From: a virus
DNA: 64,000 bases
IMG/VR virus record: IMGVR_UViG_3300021960_000060
Location: 1 to 64,000 of that record
Reading direction: 5' to 3' (one strand)
Part shown: positions 19,701 to 30,717 of the stretch, in pieces
Layout of the letters: each line of letters starts with the position of its first letter
How positions within the stretch are numbered: the first letter of the stretch is position 1
Program-made: the position numbers and the translations under genes
The notes under the pieces: generated by a model
Told to the model about the DNA's origin: nothing
Databases searched by the model: none
Seen by the model: only the letters and a program-made list of their open reading frames with translations

Positions 19701-22700
19701 TCATTAACTTTAACTGCATACAATTCATTGGGAAGCTTATCAGTAATACCAATTCCAGGAATAGAAGTTGATGCTATTGAAATTGCTTGAGTCGATCCTG
19801 CCCCTGCATGGTGATAATTTAATTTTTCTCCTGTAACAAAGAAGTGATTTGGCAATTTAATCGAATTTGTATCTGTACTAACAAGAGTAGAACTACCATC
19901 AAAATATCTTTCAAAAATGGGGTATGTTTCATGAGTTAAATTAAATTTTCTCTTAATATCACTTTCTGTGCCAGTGTAGATACCCTCTCCAGTTTCAATA
20001 GTTCCATTATTAAATGGTATAACTGCAATATCACTATCAACATGATATTGGGCATTCATGTAAACTTTAACCTGAACATTAATGCTTGGATTTGGAGTAA
20101 AAGTCAGTTCAACATTAGATCCATTTCTATTGGCATCAATCGTTCCTATATTTGATAAAGTTTCTACATTAGCAAATTCTGTCAAATACGCATCAGTTCC
20201 ATCATCAACAACAAGAACTTCAGACATCTGATATTCATTATTTGTTGTATCTGCAACTTGAACAATAAAATATCCAGTGTCATAAGTATCTGAATAAGAA
20301 CCAACAACTTGTGGAGTTGGGGATCCTGATGCGGAGATAGAAGTTGTTCTTGTTTCTAAGATTGCTCTATCCATTGTAACAGTTCCTATTCCACTTGTAA
20401 GTGTGTTTGCAATAGAAACTTGTATTGAATTGATTGTAGCCGCAACTCCCACATTTGGAATAAAGTCCAGTTTAAAATTGGATCCATCAATATAAGCATA
20501 ATATGTTCCAAAACCAGTTACAGTATATGGTGAAATATTTGTTGCGAGTTGTCCAAAATCCATATACTCAACTGTTGTTCCATTTGAAACAATATTGATT
20601 TCGTCAAATTGATACTCAGAATCATCTTTGGTTATCTCGACCAAAACTTTATGTGTAGAATATGTGGATCCGAGAGAAACTATATTTGTAGTACTTCCAG
20701 TAGAAACAACAGTACTTGATGTACTTACTAAAGATTCTCCAATCACAGTACTTCCAACAGAAAGGATTGAATCATATAAATTGTATGCTAATACAGAAAT
20801 ATTAAAATCATTGATAGAATATTTTGTTGGATAGAAATTTAAAATTCCATCAGTTCCACTCATAGTATAATCGAAACTTCCAATATCATACGTAGTACTA
20901 ACCTTTCCATATTGGTTTAGATATGTCTGAGACTTGTCGTTAACCGCAGTTACAATCATTAATTGACGTTCGTCAAAATATCTCTTATCACTTACATAAG
21001 TAAACAGTTTCTGAGCCCTGATAAGAGTTTTATCAAAACGATATACTTCAACATAACGTGTTGGTCTTGGATTACTATTGAATGTTCCACTAAAATCATC
21101 AATATCTAATACTCTATTTCCAACAGATTGTGCATAGTCAATTAGAATTTTATTTTGGAAGATTATCTCATTAGAAACAGTTCTTGAAGAAACTATTAAA
21201 GAATTTTCTTTGACCAAATCAAAATCATAAACACAATTTAAATCAACAACACCAATAATATCAGTAAGAACTTCAACATTTGTGGATGTCAATATACCAA
21301 CACCCATTGATTGTGATGAATTTGATTCAATCTGCAAATCTGAGAATTTCTTAAATCCAGCAGTATGATTCATTGTACTTACAACATCGTCCCAAGAATC
21401 ATAATCAATTTTTGATTTTAAACTATATGAAAAATTCTGATAATAAAATCCATCTTGCAATCTTTCAAGATTTGAATTTAAGAATCCAATATTTTCCTCC
21501 CATCCATTTTTAACTATGGACGAAGGTGCCAAAATAGAAGAACTGGAAAATTCGGTTACTTTATTTGCAATAGCTTGAGTTTTAGATGATTTTCCAAAAA
21601 TAACTTCATTCTCAATAAATGTATCTTTTGATATTACTTTAAGATATTTGTTTTTAGAATCCCAATCATCAATATAACCATTTTCAACAGAATTTGAATA
21701 TACTTGTTCACCCTGTATAAAGTTATTTGCTTTTAGTTTGATGTCAAAAATAGGAAAATCTTTTTCTGGAATTATTCTTCCTGTAGAATTTCTAGAATCA
21801 AATGTTCCTGGAAAATCAGAACCAGATAACAAATCTCCCATGTTATAAGCAACAGTAGCACCAAGTCCACCAAGATTTTGATCAACAGCGACAATGGTGA
21901 ATAATGAATAGTTGTAATTGGATGAATTATATCCTTTAGAAGTTGATCCTGTCCCAGTGCTGATATTTTCAATCATCACTTTGTCATTAACTTTAATTGG
22001 GAAGGAATCTGCTGTACTAAATCCAACTGCAAGAGTAACAGTAACTTGATCAGTTGATTTATTATAACTTAAACTTGAAATTCCAACTCCATTTGGGTTT
22101 TCAACTGGAAGTATCTTAGGAAGTATGTCATTGATTCCATATGAATTTCTAACAATTTTAACTACACTGTCTCCTGCCTCATATCTAATATCAACTTCTG
22201 GTACAAGTTCATTAGTTTTTCCATCAAAAACTAAAAGTTTGGGGGAAACGGAATATCCCTTTCCAAAGGAAGAAATTCCAATAGATTCAAACGAAGACAG
22301 AGGAGATACTTTTATTATCTGGGGAAGTAATGTTGAAGGTCTTAAAGTATAGTCTGATGGGAAGTTGAATCCAATATCATTAACTTTTGCATTTTTTGGT
22401 CTACCAATAGTTTCACTTAGTACTTCGACAATAGCATTGGACCCTACAGAAGAAGTTATCGTGGATATTCCAGGAAGATCGACGTATCCAATTCCTTTAT
22501 TTGTTACTTTTACATCATAAATTGGACCTACTGCCGATAAAGAAGACGTATTGTAAGTTATTGAAGAAATTCCTATCGAATATGATTCTCTCTCGGGAAT
22601 ATCCTTCAAAGTATATGTAAATGACTTGTCTCCATTTGAAACTATATTGTAGTTCCCACTATACTTACTGTTTTTAATTTCAATTTGGCCATAACCAATA

Positions 22701-25700
22701 AAAGTATTATCAACAATAACTTCCTGCTTTACTTTAGGTACATTACTATTAAATACAGGAACCAACTTATAATATAATTTTTCTGGCAAATCTTTAGTTA
22801 CTTTTAAAGTTAACTTGGCATCGCTAGAAACACCTACCTTTCCAGTTCTCTGTACATCAAACTTTTTAGTTAACTTTGTAGTATTGAATAAATTTGTAAA
22901 CTCAGAATCTTCATATAGATTGAAATCAAATGCGGAATAATCAGTAAGCGAGAACTGATATGAAAGACTTGAATTCGTCAGATCAAAATTTATTGAAGAA
23001 TCTTTATATGCAACTATTTTTGGATTGACTAATGAAATTTCTCCAGCAGATGAACTTGTGAGATCAACTGTTTTTGGACTTCTAGTTTGAGCATCAAATA
23101 AAGTTAAAGATAACCTAATATTATTCTTATCAAATACTACAACATAATAAGTTTTGTTGTCGTAGAGACCACCAGAAGGAGTTGTAGCAGTATGTAAAAC
23201 TTTTTGACCAGTCTCATACCCATGATCATTGATTTGAATGGTATTAGACTCTGTATTGACCCCAGAGAAGGATCTGGTGTTTGTAACTAAAACTCTATTA
23301 AAGTCATTATATTTGATTGTGTGTGTTGTAGTTAGTCCTGGATTTACATTTATATCTACATTGTCATTATTTTGTAATCCATGAGTTTGTGCTGTTGCGA
23401 CAGTTACAGTATTTCTGAAAACTTTTCCAGTTATTGGAGAATATCTAGTACTAAAACTATGATACGTGTTAGTTCCTATTCCAGTGAAGAAAAGAGTGCC
23501 TATACTACTTGTTGTCGTTGCAATTCCAACAAAAGTACCTGTTGTTCCCAAACCAACTCTTACTGTAGAAAGACCAATTAAATCATCCGAAACTTTTGCA
23601 ACATATAGAATTGATTGATCCGAAAGAGTTACGCTAGTAGAAACTCCATTAGGTGATACTTCAATAACTGCCCCACCATTAGGTGAATATGTTAAAGCCT
23701 CTCCAGTAATAAATCCATGTGATGGTAAATATAAAGTTTTAGTTGGAACAAATATTTCAGATATACCTATTCCGGGATTTGATATACCTAAAGTAACACC
23801 TATTCCTAATCCAGCAGTAGTTCCTAGACCTACAGTTTCTATTGGATTGAAATAAAGTTCTCTATTAATTTTATATTGATAATCACTTCTAAATCCAGAA
23901 TTAATAATTAATTTTCTTGGATTTTCATAAATTGTTTCTCCAATCGTATGTGATATTCCAACAGTACCATCAATTTCACGTAAAACTCTAAGTCTTGATA
24001 AATTTTGATCTACGTTTAGAATTTTTAATTTTTCATCTGATATCTGAATAATATCATTCTCTCTAATAGAGTTGAAATTTAAATTTCCTGAAACATTAAT
24101 GAAAGTAACTATTCCAGTATTTGAAATTGAATCAATACCTATATTAGACGATCCCAATCCAACTAGGAACAGTGCATTGGAAGATATTCCTGCAGTATAA
24201 GAACCTTCTATTTTGGATGAAGATGTACTTAATCCTGCGACATTAATAATATCCTCATTTTTCAATTGATGGGGGGAATCAAAATATAGTACATAGTCAT
24301 TTTTTTGATTTCCTGGATAAAATTCTATATTACTAAAACTGGTTGAAGCTACGCTAATCGAGTTTACATCTTTACCAAAAACTTTAGATACTTTTGCAAA
24401 TGCTGCTTGCCCAATAATATTATTATTAGAATCTAAGTTGTCAAAAACTAATGTATCATTAACCCTATATCCATCACCGCCAGTACTGATAGCAATTCTA
24501 TCAATATTTCCAGAATAGGTACTTTTAATAGTAAATGTTTGATCAAGATTATTTGGTAAATCAATATAATTGTAATATTTAATCCCACTACTGAGATTAT
24601 AATATTCCATGTTTCTCATCCAATCAGTATCATTTAAATCAATTTGATCTTGATTTGAAGAACTCCTAAAATTAAATAGATTAGGTTTTGATCTAAAAGA
24701 CTTTCCAATTAAGTATGGAAATTCTGGTCTTCTATATCCAACGAAATTTCCAGTAGAATCGACACTAACTGGGTTTACTGTTGCAAAATATGCATATACC
24801 CCGTTAGGATAATCTGGGGTAATACAAAATCTTCCATTATTTTCATCGAGTACAGAATCGTCATCAATATCAAAATGAGTGTAATCTTCAACAAAAAATC
24901 CTTCAGGGAAATACGATGTTTGAGGCCTGTTTGGTTTTAAATCAAGTTTATAACCAGACTTCATTAAGGTAATCGCTCCACCTTCCTTTTTTTGATAGGA
25001 ATATGGTCCGTAAATTGGATTTCCATCATAAGCCCAACCAATTATTGGAGAGTGGTCTGATGAAATTTTTTCAATATTTCCAACCTTTTCAAGATCCTTT
25101 TTAAAATGTAAAAATTTTCCATCTTGATTAATTGGATAAATTTTTTCTCTCAGTTTTCTTGGAACATATAAGTGGGTATATTCAAGTCCATAATCGACAT
25201 TTGTTGATTGTGAAATAAATCCATCATCAGAACTAATGTTCTTTATATTTTTTTGAAAATTATTTACAACCCAATTCTGAATACTTGCATTAGATATAAA
25301 TCCTGATCCCGGATTTGAAACTATTAAAGTAGTGTCTGTCGAAGAATAATTTGTTCCTCCAGAAACTACTTTAACTGACGTTATTTGTCCGTTTTCAATA
25401 ATGGGCGTAAATTCTGCACCTATTCCATTTCCTGTTAGAATTAAATCGGGAACAGAAGTATAACCAGATCCGACATTATTAATTAAAACTTCTACTATTT
25501 GACCATTAGATACAATTGGATTTAGTAAAGCACCAGTTCCTTGTTCGATAGAAATATCTGGTTGTCTTTGGTAATTTAAAGTTTGCTCAGATCCATAATT
25601 TGATCCTTTTGCACTTAAATGTACTGATTGAATTGATCCTCTGAAAATTGGTTGTATTTTGGCTCTAAATTCTTCTAGTCCTATTGAAGAAATTCCTATA

Positions 25701-28700
25701 TTTCCCAAAACTTGAACAGAAATTTCAGGATAATTGAAAGAATGGAGTCCTTCCCCATCAGATTCAATATTCACATATTGCTTTGTTCTATAAAAGAATT
25801 CTCTATCTTCAGATGATCCTACTTGAGATAACATAAAATTATCATTATCTACTGCAGTAACATAATATTCAGTATTTGTTGTTATACCAGAAATAGGAGT
25901 CTCGTTATTGAAATATTTTATCAACTCTCCAGATTGATAATCATGATCTTCAATGTTGATATAATTTTTAGATGTAATAATTCCAACAGAGAAACAAGTT
26001 CTTTTTTTGTTCTCATATCCCACTCCAGGAGAAACTATACTTATGGAATCAAGTACTCTCTTTTTATTAACGGATTCTAATGCATGATTTCCTATACCAT
26101 AAGAAGTTAGAGTAACTGTATTAATTCCAGAAAGTGCGTCACCTAAGGTATTGTGCAATTTGACAGTATTTGGGTCTTCTACCCCAACATGATACTTTGC
26201 GCCTGCTGAGAGACCTCCTACTGGTGTCTGAGCACTCGTTTGGTATATTACTTGCTCACCGTTTTTAAACTTATGATAAGTTGAAAAACCTATACTTGAC
26301 TGAGATGCTCCAATGGAAACTAAATTTGAAGCGATTTCTGAATTAAATGTTATAATATGAGATTCTAACTTTGTATGTGCCTTTGCTTCTGCACCTACTC
26401 CATTTCCTCCAGTAATTGTTATTTCTGGATCCTCTTGGTAATCAAACCCACTATCGATTATATTAATTTTTTGCAGACTGCCGATAACAGCACAATGTGC
26501 AGTAACACCAATTCCAGATCGATCTGAAATATTTACATTTGGGGGAGAGATAATATCATAATTTGAACCAGGAGAAACTACATTGATTTCATTTATTTGT
26601 CCGTAATATAAAACATTTGAAGACTTATAATTTAAAATTTCTACGCCATTAACTAGGATTCCAGTTTTTCCAGGAACAGTCTCATATACTTCTCCACTAA
26701 TTTCTGGGTTTTTAATTTCTCTTAATAAATTTTGAGATGTTAAAGTCTTCCCATAAAAATTATAAGGGCAAATTGTATTATTTGTCACTATAACTTGATT
26801 GACGAGAGTTACAAATATTGAATTGTCAATATCTGATCTACTTCTTGACAATTTTACTTGATTTGCATTAATTCTTTTAACAAAGTACAATCCTTCATCA
26901 AATAGTGATGTTCCGTTGGTAATATAACTTGTAGTAATTCCAGTAAATATGTTAGTGTCTGATACTGTTACTTTTTCTGGAGCATAATAAATTTCATCTC
27001 CAGTATAGAATCCATGATCATTCAGAGATGTAATTGTAAATGTGTCACCAACAAAAGTTCCCGAAAAAGTAATTGTACCATCATTAACTTGTAAATTAGA
27101 TCTATCAAAAAATGGCAGTGATGGTGAAGCAACTAAGGCTTTATCATCTTGAATATATGTGTTCTGTACATTTGAATTAAAAACACCTACACTTGAGAAA
27201 TTATCTGCATTAGTCTTTGATAAAATTCTTTTTGCAGTGTATTTTTTTAAATCCGAAACACTAATTGCAGAAGTTAGATTAACTACAATTTTTTTGTCGC
27301 TTCTTACATCAGTAACAGTACCTTCAACTGTAATATTTGATTCATCAGTTACATTTATAGAATCATTTATGTAAAAAATATGATTCTTATCAAGAGATAG
27401 TTCATAAATTCTATTTGTACTATTGACAACTGACACACTCTCAACTTCATATGAAGTTGCAATATTGAGAATCCAATTTTTAAATTTTATATCGTTACTT
27501 TTTTTTCCAAGACAATCAATATCTACACTATCCCCATTAGTATAAAAATAGGATTTTGGATCTAATTTTAAAGAGTTTATAACAGAAGAAATTCTTACAG
27601 AAACTTCCGTTCCAAATCCAGTAACAGCAGATGCATATGTGTTTATTCCAATATAGGAAGAATCTGCAATATTGGAATTTACATTAGTACAATTTATAAA
27701 TTGATTATTTGTTTTGGATGTATAAGATACGATTCCTGTAATAGAATTTCCATAGTCAACATACAACTCTCCTTCATATGGAAATCCAATTGTAGAGTCA
27801 ACGTCTATTGTAGTTGTACCAGTGGAAACATTACCAATTACTTTTGTTTTGGGGTGTACTGAAAAATTACCATAAATTGCACCACTATAATTAATATCTC
27901 TATTATATCCACCATCAATTTTTAATTTATAATAATCCGAATTATCATCTGTTGAAATTTTTTCAACAGATGCTACTGGACCATATCCAGAACTAATATT
28001 ATTATATTCTTTTTGGAAAAGAGTTAGATTTGTTAAATCATATGGATTTCCAGAAACACTTTCTACAACAAAATCATTAGTAATTTTATAGTTGGAATCA
28101 GAAACTTTTAATAAGTGATCTCTGGGCCGTATAATTTCTACTTTTTCATTATAAAGTGCATTGAAAAGAATTTGGAAAGATTTATCTGTTCCTTTACTGT
28201 TGTAAAAATCTTTAACTTGCTTTAAAAAAATATTTTCATTTAAATCTGATGTCAGATCTCTATTTTCAAATCCTGGAGATAATTGTACTTTTGTCTTTAA
28301 TAAAAACTTTTTAAGAAATAAATCGCTTAAATTGATTATTGTCGATCCAGAATCATGATTATCTGATTCAGTAGAAGAAAATTCTAATTCAGTACCTAAA
28401 GATGTAATTCCAGAAAAACCTCTTACACAACCAGTAAACGAATTTATGGTTTTTCCAGTGTAAGTGATAATTTCATTATCAATTTGAAACAATCCATAAG
28501 AATTTGGATATTCGGTAGTTCCTATAGGGTTCTTGGATAAATCAACTTCAATAGTTGTATCGTCAAATTCAATACTTGAATACAAATACAAAGAGTCAGT
28601 CTCATGGGTTGACTCATCAAGTTTTATATAACTATCAATATTTTGAATAAGATCAATTGGTGCCCCTTTAAATTCTTGAGCTAGATAATATTGAGATAAA

Positions 28701-28789
28701 AACTCAGCAACTAATGGAAATTCCTCCCTCACATATGAAGGAAGTTGGTTATTGACTATGGTGGCGAATTGGATTCTTTTATCTGACAT
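16772..28789 (-). CDS. 7: Giant gp7-like baseplate wedge protein (4005 residues) with YHYH domain
   Basis: A single open frame of 4005 residues, about four times T4 gp7 (1032). It sits between gp6 and gp8, the gp7 position, and its N-terminus (MSDKRIQFATIVNNQLPSYV, FVAEFLSQYY-like segment, FLKKFL, KDFYNSKGTDKSFQILFNAL) matches cyanophage gp7-like proteins. Many beta-sandwich and glycine repeats follow (SPGSNYDIISPP, GSGYTSVPDLILTG). Near residue 1249, GWAYDGNPIYGPYSY marks a YHYH domain, with DYTHFDIDDDSVLDENNGRF about 60 residues later, possibly metal-binding. gp7 starts wedge assembly and contacts gp10 and gp8; the extra mass probably forms peripheral baseplate spikes or adhesins. Confidence 0.85.
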   Translation of the reverse strand: MSDKRIQFATIVNNQLPSYVREEFPLVAEFLSQYYLAQEFKGAPIDLIQNIDSYIKLDESTHETDSLYLYSSIEFDDTTIEVDLSKNPIGTTEYPNSYGLFQIDNEIITYTGKTINSFTGCVRGFSGITSLGTELEFSSTESDNHDSGSTIINLSDLFLKKFLLKTKVQLSPGFENRDLTSDLNENIFLKQVKDFYNSKGTDKSFQILFNALYNEKVEIIRPRDHLLKVSDSNYKITNDFVVESVSGNPYDLTNLTLFQKEYNNISSGYGPVASVEKISTDDNSDYYKLKIDGGYNRDINYSGAIYGNFSVHPKTKVIGNVSTGTTTIDVDSTIGFPYEGELYVDYGNSITGIVSYTSKTNNQFINCTNVNSNIADSSYIGINTYASAVTGFGTEVSVRISSVINSLKLDPKSYFYTNGDSVDIDCLGKKSNDIKFKNWILNIATSYEVESVSVVNSTNRIYELSLDKNHIFYINDSINVTDESNITVEGTVTDVRSDKKIVVNLTSAISVSDLKKYTAKRILSKTNADNFSSVGVFNSNVQNTYIQDDKALVASPSLPFFDRSNLQVNDGTITFSGTFVGDTFTITSLNDHGFYTGDEIYYAPEKVTVSDTNIFTGITTSYITNGTSLFDEGLYFVKRINANQVKLSRSRSDIDNSIFVTLVNQVIVTNNTICPYNFYGKTLTSQNLLREIKNPEISGEVYETVPGKTGILVNGVEILNYKSSNVLYYGQINEINVVSPGSNYDIISPPNVNISDRSGIGVTAHCAVIGSLQKINIIDSGFDYQEDPEITITGGNGVGAEAKAHTKLESHIITFNSEIASNLVSIGASQSSIGFSTYHKFKNGEQVIYQTSAQTPVGGLSAGAKYHVGVEDPNTVKLHNTLGDALSGINTVTLTSYGIGNHALESVNKKRVLDSISIVSPGVGYENKKRTCFSVGIITSKNYINIEDHDYQSGELIKYFNNETPISGITTNTEYYVTAVDNDNFMLSQVGSSEDREFFYRTKQYVNIESDGEGLHSFNYPEISVQVLGNIGISSIGLEEFRAKIQPIFRGSIQSVHLSAKGSNYGSEQTLNYQRQPDISIEQGTGALLNPIVSNGQIVEVLINNVGSGYTSVPDLILTGNGIGAEFTPIIENGQITSVKVVSGGTNYSSTDTTLIVSNPGSGFISNASIQNWVVNNFQKNIKNISSDDGFISQSTNVDYGLEYTHLYVPRKLREKIYPINQDGKFLHFKKDLEKVGNIEKISSDHSPIIGWAYDGNPIYGPYSYQKKEGGAITLMKSGYKLDLKPNRPQTSYFPEGFFVEDYTHFDIDDDSVLDENNGRFCITPDYPNGVYAYFATVNPVSVDSTGNFVGYRRPEFPYLIGKSFRSKPNLFNFRSSSNQDQIDLNDTDWMRNMEYYNLSSGIKYYNYIDLPNNLDQTFTIKSTYSGNIDRIAISTGGDGYRVNDTLVFDNLDSNNNIIGQAAFAKVSKVFGKDVNSISVASTSFSNIEFYPGNQKNDYVLYFDSPHQLKNEDIINVAGLSTSSSKIEGSYTAGISSNALFLVGLGSSNIGIDSISNTGIVTFINVSGNLNFNSIRENDIIQISDEKLKILNVDQNLSRLRVLREIDGTVGISHTIGETIYENPRKLIINSGFRSDYQYKINRELYFNPIETVGLGTTAGLGIGVTLGISNPGIGISEIFVPTKTLYLPSHGFITGEALTYSPNGGAVIEVSPNGVSTSVTLSDQSILYVAKVSDDLIGLSTVRVGLGTTGTFVGIATTTSSIGTLFFTGIGTNTYHSFSTRYSPITGKVFRNTVTVATAQTHGLQNNDNVDINVNPGLTTTHTIKYNDFNRVLVTNTRSFSGVNTESNTIQINDHGYETGQKVLHTATTPSGGLYDNKTYYVVVFDKNNIRLSLTLFDAQTRSPKTVDLTSSSAGEISLVNPKIVAYKDSSINFDLTNSSLSYQFSLTDYSAFDFNLYEDSEFTNLFNTTKLTKKFDVQRTGKVGVSSDAKLTLKVTKDLPEKLYYKLVPVFNSNVPKVKQEVIVDNTFIGYGQIEIKNSKYSGNYNIVSNGDKSFTYTLKDIPERESYSIGISSITYNTSSLSAVGPIYDVKVTNKGIGYVDLPGISTITSSVGSNAIVEVLSETIGRPKNAKVNDIGFNFPSDYTLRPSTLLPQIIKVSPLSSFESIGISSFGKGYSVSPKLLVFDGKTNELVPEVDIRYEAGDSVVKIVRNSYGINDILPKILPVENPNGVGISSLSYNKSTDQVTVTLAVGFSTADSFPIKVNDKVMIENISTGTGSTSKGYNSSNYNYSLFTIVAVDQNLGGLGATVAYNMGDLLSGSDFPGTFDSRNSTGRIIPEKDFPIFDIKLKANNFIQGEQVYSNSVENGYIDDWDSKNKYLKVISKDTFIENEVIFGKSSKTQAIANKVTEFSSSSILAPSSIVKNGWEENIGFLNSNLERLQDGFYYQNFSYSLKSKIDYDSWDDVVSTMNHTAGFKKFSDLQIESNSSQSMGVGILTSTNVEVLTDIIGVVDLNCVYDFDLVKENSLIVSSRTVSNEIIFQNKILIDYAQSVGNRVLDIDDFSGTFNSNPRPTRYVEVYRFDKTLIRAQKLFTYVSDKRYFDERQLMIVTAVNDKSQTYLNQYGKVSTTYDIGSFDYTMSGTDGILNFYPTKYSINDFNISVLAYNLYDSILSVGSTVIGESLVSTSSTVVSTGSTTNIVSLGSTYSTHKVLVEITKDDSEYQFDEINIVSNGTTVEYMDFGQLATNISPYTVTGFGTYYAYIDGSNFKLDFIPNVGVAATINSIQVSIANTLTSGIGTVTMDRAILETRTTSISASGSPTPQVVGSYSDTYDTGYFIVQVADTTNNEYQMSEVLVVDDGTDAYLTEFANVETLSNIGTIDANRNGSNVELTFTPNPSINVQVKVYMNAQYHVDSDIAVIPFNNGTIETGEGIYTGTESDIKRKFNLTHETYPIFERYFDGSSTLVSTDTNSIKLPNHFFVTGEKLNYHHAGAGSTQAISIASTSIPGIGITDKLPNELYAVKVNENTLKLASTAENALKATPQTLSISSVGIGTSHRFVANNQNAKVIITIDNIIQSPIVPTSLTTTLASNVNALDNLIVFSGITSFFGGDLIKIDNEIMKIEGVGIGTTNAIRVRRPWLGTNLGNYSIGSTITKIQGNYNIVDNEINFAAAPFGNIPIGSTTNPPDERDWTGISTSSSFHGRSFMRSGIPNTTEETYYKNYIFDDVSEQFNGTKSDFTLKDSGLDVTGIKTENAIILINDIFQGPGITNDYTLEESTGITTVSFTGTATSSPYDANSTNLPLGGVIISVGSFEGFGYQPLVAAGGTATVSSAGTISAISIGNSGSGYRSGIQTTVNVSVATSATDLLDVEIIGTASVTDGHVVSIAITNPGTGYTTSNPPYVIIDDPLSYSDIPLYYTSSSTGIGTEAKIDIVVGQGSSIIDFSIRNTGYGYGEGNVLTIPIGGSVGIPTSSGFNEFKLTIQEVFNDKFNGWSVGELQILDNIEDLFDNETLVFPLKIAQEFIAINAERGSNINIEDTLLIFVNDILQIPNEGYIFNGGSLITFTEPPKIGDTCKLIFYRGSGSVDVKETDILETVKIGDNLTIGYDSYIGQQASLQENPRTVFDINSTDFVTTNPYYGPGNTNDENLIRPVTWCRQTEDKIINGKEVSKDRNLYEPQIYPFAYAIQSVGIGSTIISVDNIRPFFNQINENNVSLSFQNNITFISQDIISGAAATAVVSLGGTISSIVISDGGTGYGTIPTVSIQNPVGMGTTARADANASITAGVVTSITITGPGTGYTSTSVPLVLISPPSFEKESNSVDIYEGDSGIIVGITTTNVGVSTGLILDLYIPENSFFRDSTITGFTTISGIQTGYYISVYNSNVGNGVTSLDSTNSEVGIGTTCLDNIYEVISVSTGQTSSPGIGLTYVSKVVVSVTDYNGLTGIGNSNYYGNYSWGRITLESRSKSKEYNAYTSSGSAGITTGTIVQRTSPLKYLNYI

Positions 28790-28791
28790 TT

Positions 28792-30717
28792 TTATGGTCT
28801 TACTAAATTCCCGTTGCTGTAGCTAGAAGTTACGTTATAATTTGATGCGGATGGATCTAATCCAGAAGATATATTATCAATAACCATATCAAACGTACTA
28901 CTACTAATATCTAGTTGCAAATAAAGATCCTGTACTCCGATGACATCATTTGATTTTGGGCATGCAGAAATTTCTAAGACTGTTTGACCATTCTTAAGTT
29001 TTCCTGATATAATATTAATTGGATTTAATGTTATCACTCCTTTTTTATAATCAATCGTACCAACATTTCTTTTTACTATTGTTGGAGTTGGAGAATTCAC
29101 ACTTGGTACAGTAAATAAGAATATAGATCCTCTTTCTTTATTTGTATTTGGAACATCAGAAAGATAAACATCATTATTAATGTCAGAAACTCTAAATGCA
29201 CTTGACTTAATATTATATCCATTGGCACTCTTAATATAAAATTCATTACCAAATCCAATTTGATATTCTGCAAAAGAATTTAATACTACTCTCAGATCTC
29301 TTCTGATTTCAACTGTTGTTATATTAGAGGTAATTGATGCATCACTATCGTCAATTGTTTTTAAGAATTTACTATACTTAAATCTAGCACCATACTTATT
29401 TAACTCTGACGATTCTGAGTATTTTGTCGTATTATTTTGAACTAAACTTGAAACATAATCTGCATTTGGTGCTAAATTTGTATTGTAGTAAATATTTGAC
29501 TTTATTTCCACATACAAATACTTCAAGTCAAGAATTTCAGGAACAATACCTGCAACTGCATACTTCTTAAGTTTTAATTTTATGTTTTCTTTGATGAGAT
29601 TTGGTAAAAAGTCTCCAAATCTTGGTTTGATGCTAATAAAAACCTTTCCGTACTGTGGTGGAACTAATTCCTCTCCACCAAAAACTGAAATAGACTCAGT
29701 TTCAGAATAAATTTTACTGGGAATTAAAGTTTCATAATCATTTGAGGTTAATGCCCTATTTTGTGATGAATATATTTTAGGAGCAAATTTTCTAATGGAT
29801 TCTACATCTTCAATTTCTTCTCCACCAGAAGAAATTGTTTCAGCAGTAAGTAAAGAAATTCCTGAAGTAACTGAATATGTTATACCATTTCTTGTATATG
29901 ATAAAATTCCATTATATGCAAATTGACTTATTCCATTTGCACTATCACCAGTGCTAATAATATATGATGCAGTAATATAATTACTTTCTTCTAATTTTTT
30001 ACCAAAAACTCCATCTCCAAAAAATATTTCATATCTTTCGTCACTAATTTCTTGCAAATAAAATACATTTGATGTAGAATCAATGTCTAGGATGTTATCC
30101 TGATACGAATATTTTACAGATGAAGTTGCAAATTCATTATTTTTTACAGAAACTCTAATTGTTTGTGTATCAATTCCAATATTATCTAAAATAAACTTCT
30201 GATTTGGATTTGAAGAAGAATATGTGAAGTTTGAATTAATAAGACTACCTTCATAAACGGTAATTTCATTAAATGAAGCAATCCCATCAATAACTGGAAC
30301 TGTAATATCTTCTATAATTGAAAAAACGAAAGAATCAGATCCAAAAGAGCTCTGTGAAGAGCACACTGGTCCCTTTTTTAATGTTAATGTTGAAGGTGCA
30401 GGAGTAATTCCCTCTACATTAACAAAGAAACTTACTACTGAACTTGATGCAGTCCTTGATCTAGGTACATATCCAATATTTCTTGCAAGTGCTACTACAT
30501 TTTCTCTCAAAGTAGCACTATCAATGAACACTTCATTTGCGACCATGTTCGCATTATATGAAGTGATGTATGTATTGTATGCCAATACATCAATTATAGA
30601 CGAGAGATTCGATCCCTCAAAGTCATAATCGGTAAAATTTGAGTTAGATCTTAAATAATCTTTAAGAGTTGTTTTAATCTGGTCAAAATCCAGATTTGCG
30701 AAGTTAACTAATGGCAT
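28792..30717 (-). CDS. 6: Baseplate wedge protein gp6
   Basis: A 641-residue protein (T4 gp6 is 660). The opening MPLVNFANLDFDQIKTTLKD, YDFEGSNLSSIIDVLAYNTY and NANMVANEVFIDSATLRENV with ALARNIGYVPRS is diagnostic for gp6, related to the gpJ-type baseplate wedge of many contractile systems. gp6 dimers form the inner iris of the baseplate. The gene follows gp25 with no gap and precedes the gp7-like gene by two bases, the same order as in other T4-like cyanophages. Confidence 0.95.
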   Translation of the reverse strand: MPLVNFANLDFDQIKTTLKDYLRSNSNFTDYDFEGSNLSSIIDVLAYNTYITSYNANMVANEVFIDSATLRENVVALARNIGYVPRSRTASSSVVSFFVNVEGITPAPSTLTLKKGPVCSSQSSFGSDSFVFSIIEDITVPVIDGIASFNEITVYEGSLINSNFTYSSSNPNQKFILDNIGIDTQTIRVSVKNNEFATSSVKYSYQDNILDIDSTSNVFYLQEISDERYEIFFGDGVFGKKLEESNYITASYIISTGDSANGISQFAYNGILSYTRNGITYSVTSGISLLTAETISSGGEEIEDVESIRKFAPKIYSSQNRALTSNDYETLIPSKIYSETESISVFGGEELVPPQYGKVFISIKPRFGDFLPNLIKENIKLKLKKYAVAGIVPEILDLKYLYVEIKSNIYYNTNLAPNADYVSSLVQNNTTKYSESSELNKYGARFKYSKFLKTIDDSDASITSNITTVEIRRDLRVVLNSFAEYQIGFGNEFYIKSANGYNIKSSAFRVSDINNDVYLSDVPNTNKERGSIFLFTVPSVNSPTPTIVKRNVGTIDYKKGVITLNPINIISGKLKNGQTVLEISACPKSNDVIGVQDLYLQLDISSSTFDMVIDNISSGLDPSASNYNVTSSYSNGNLVRP

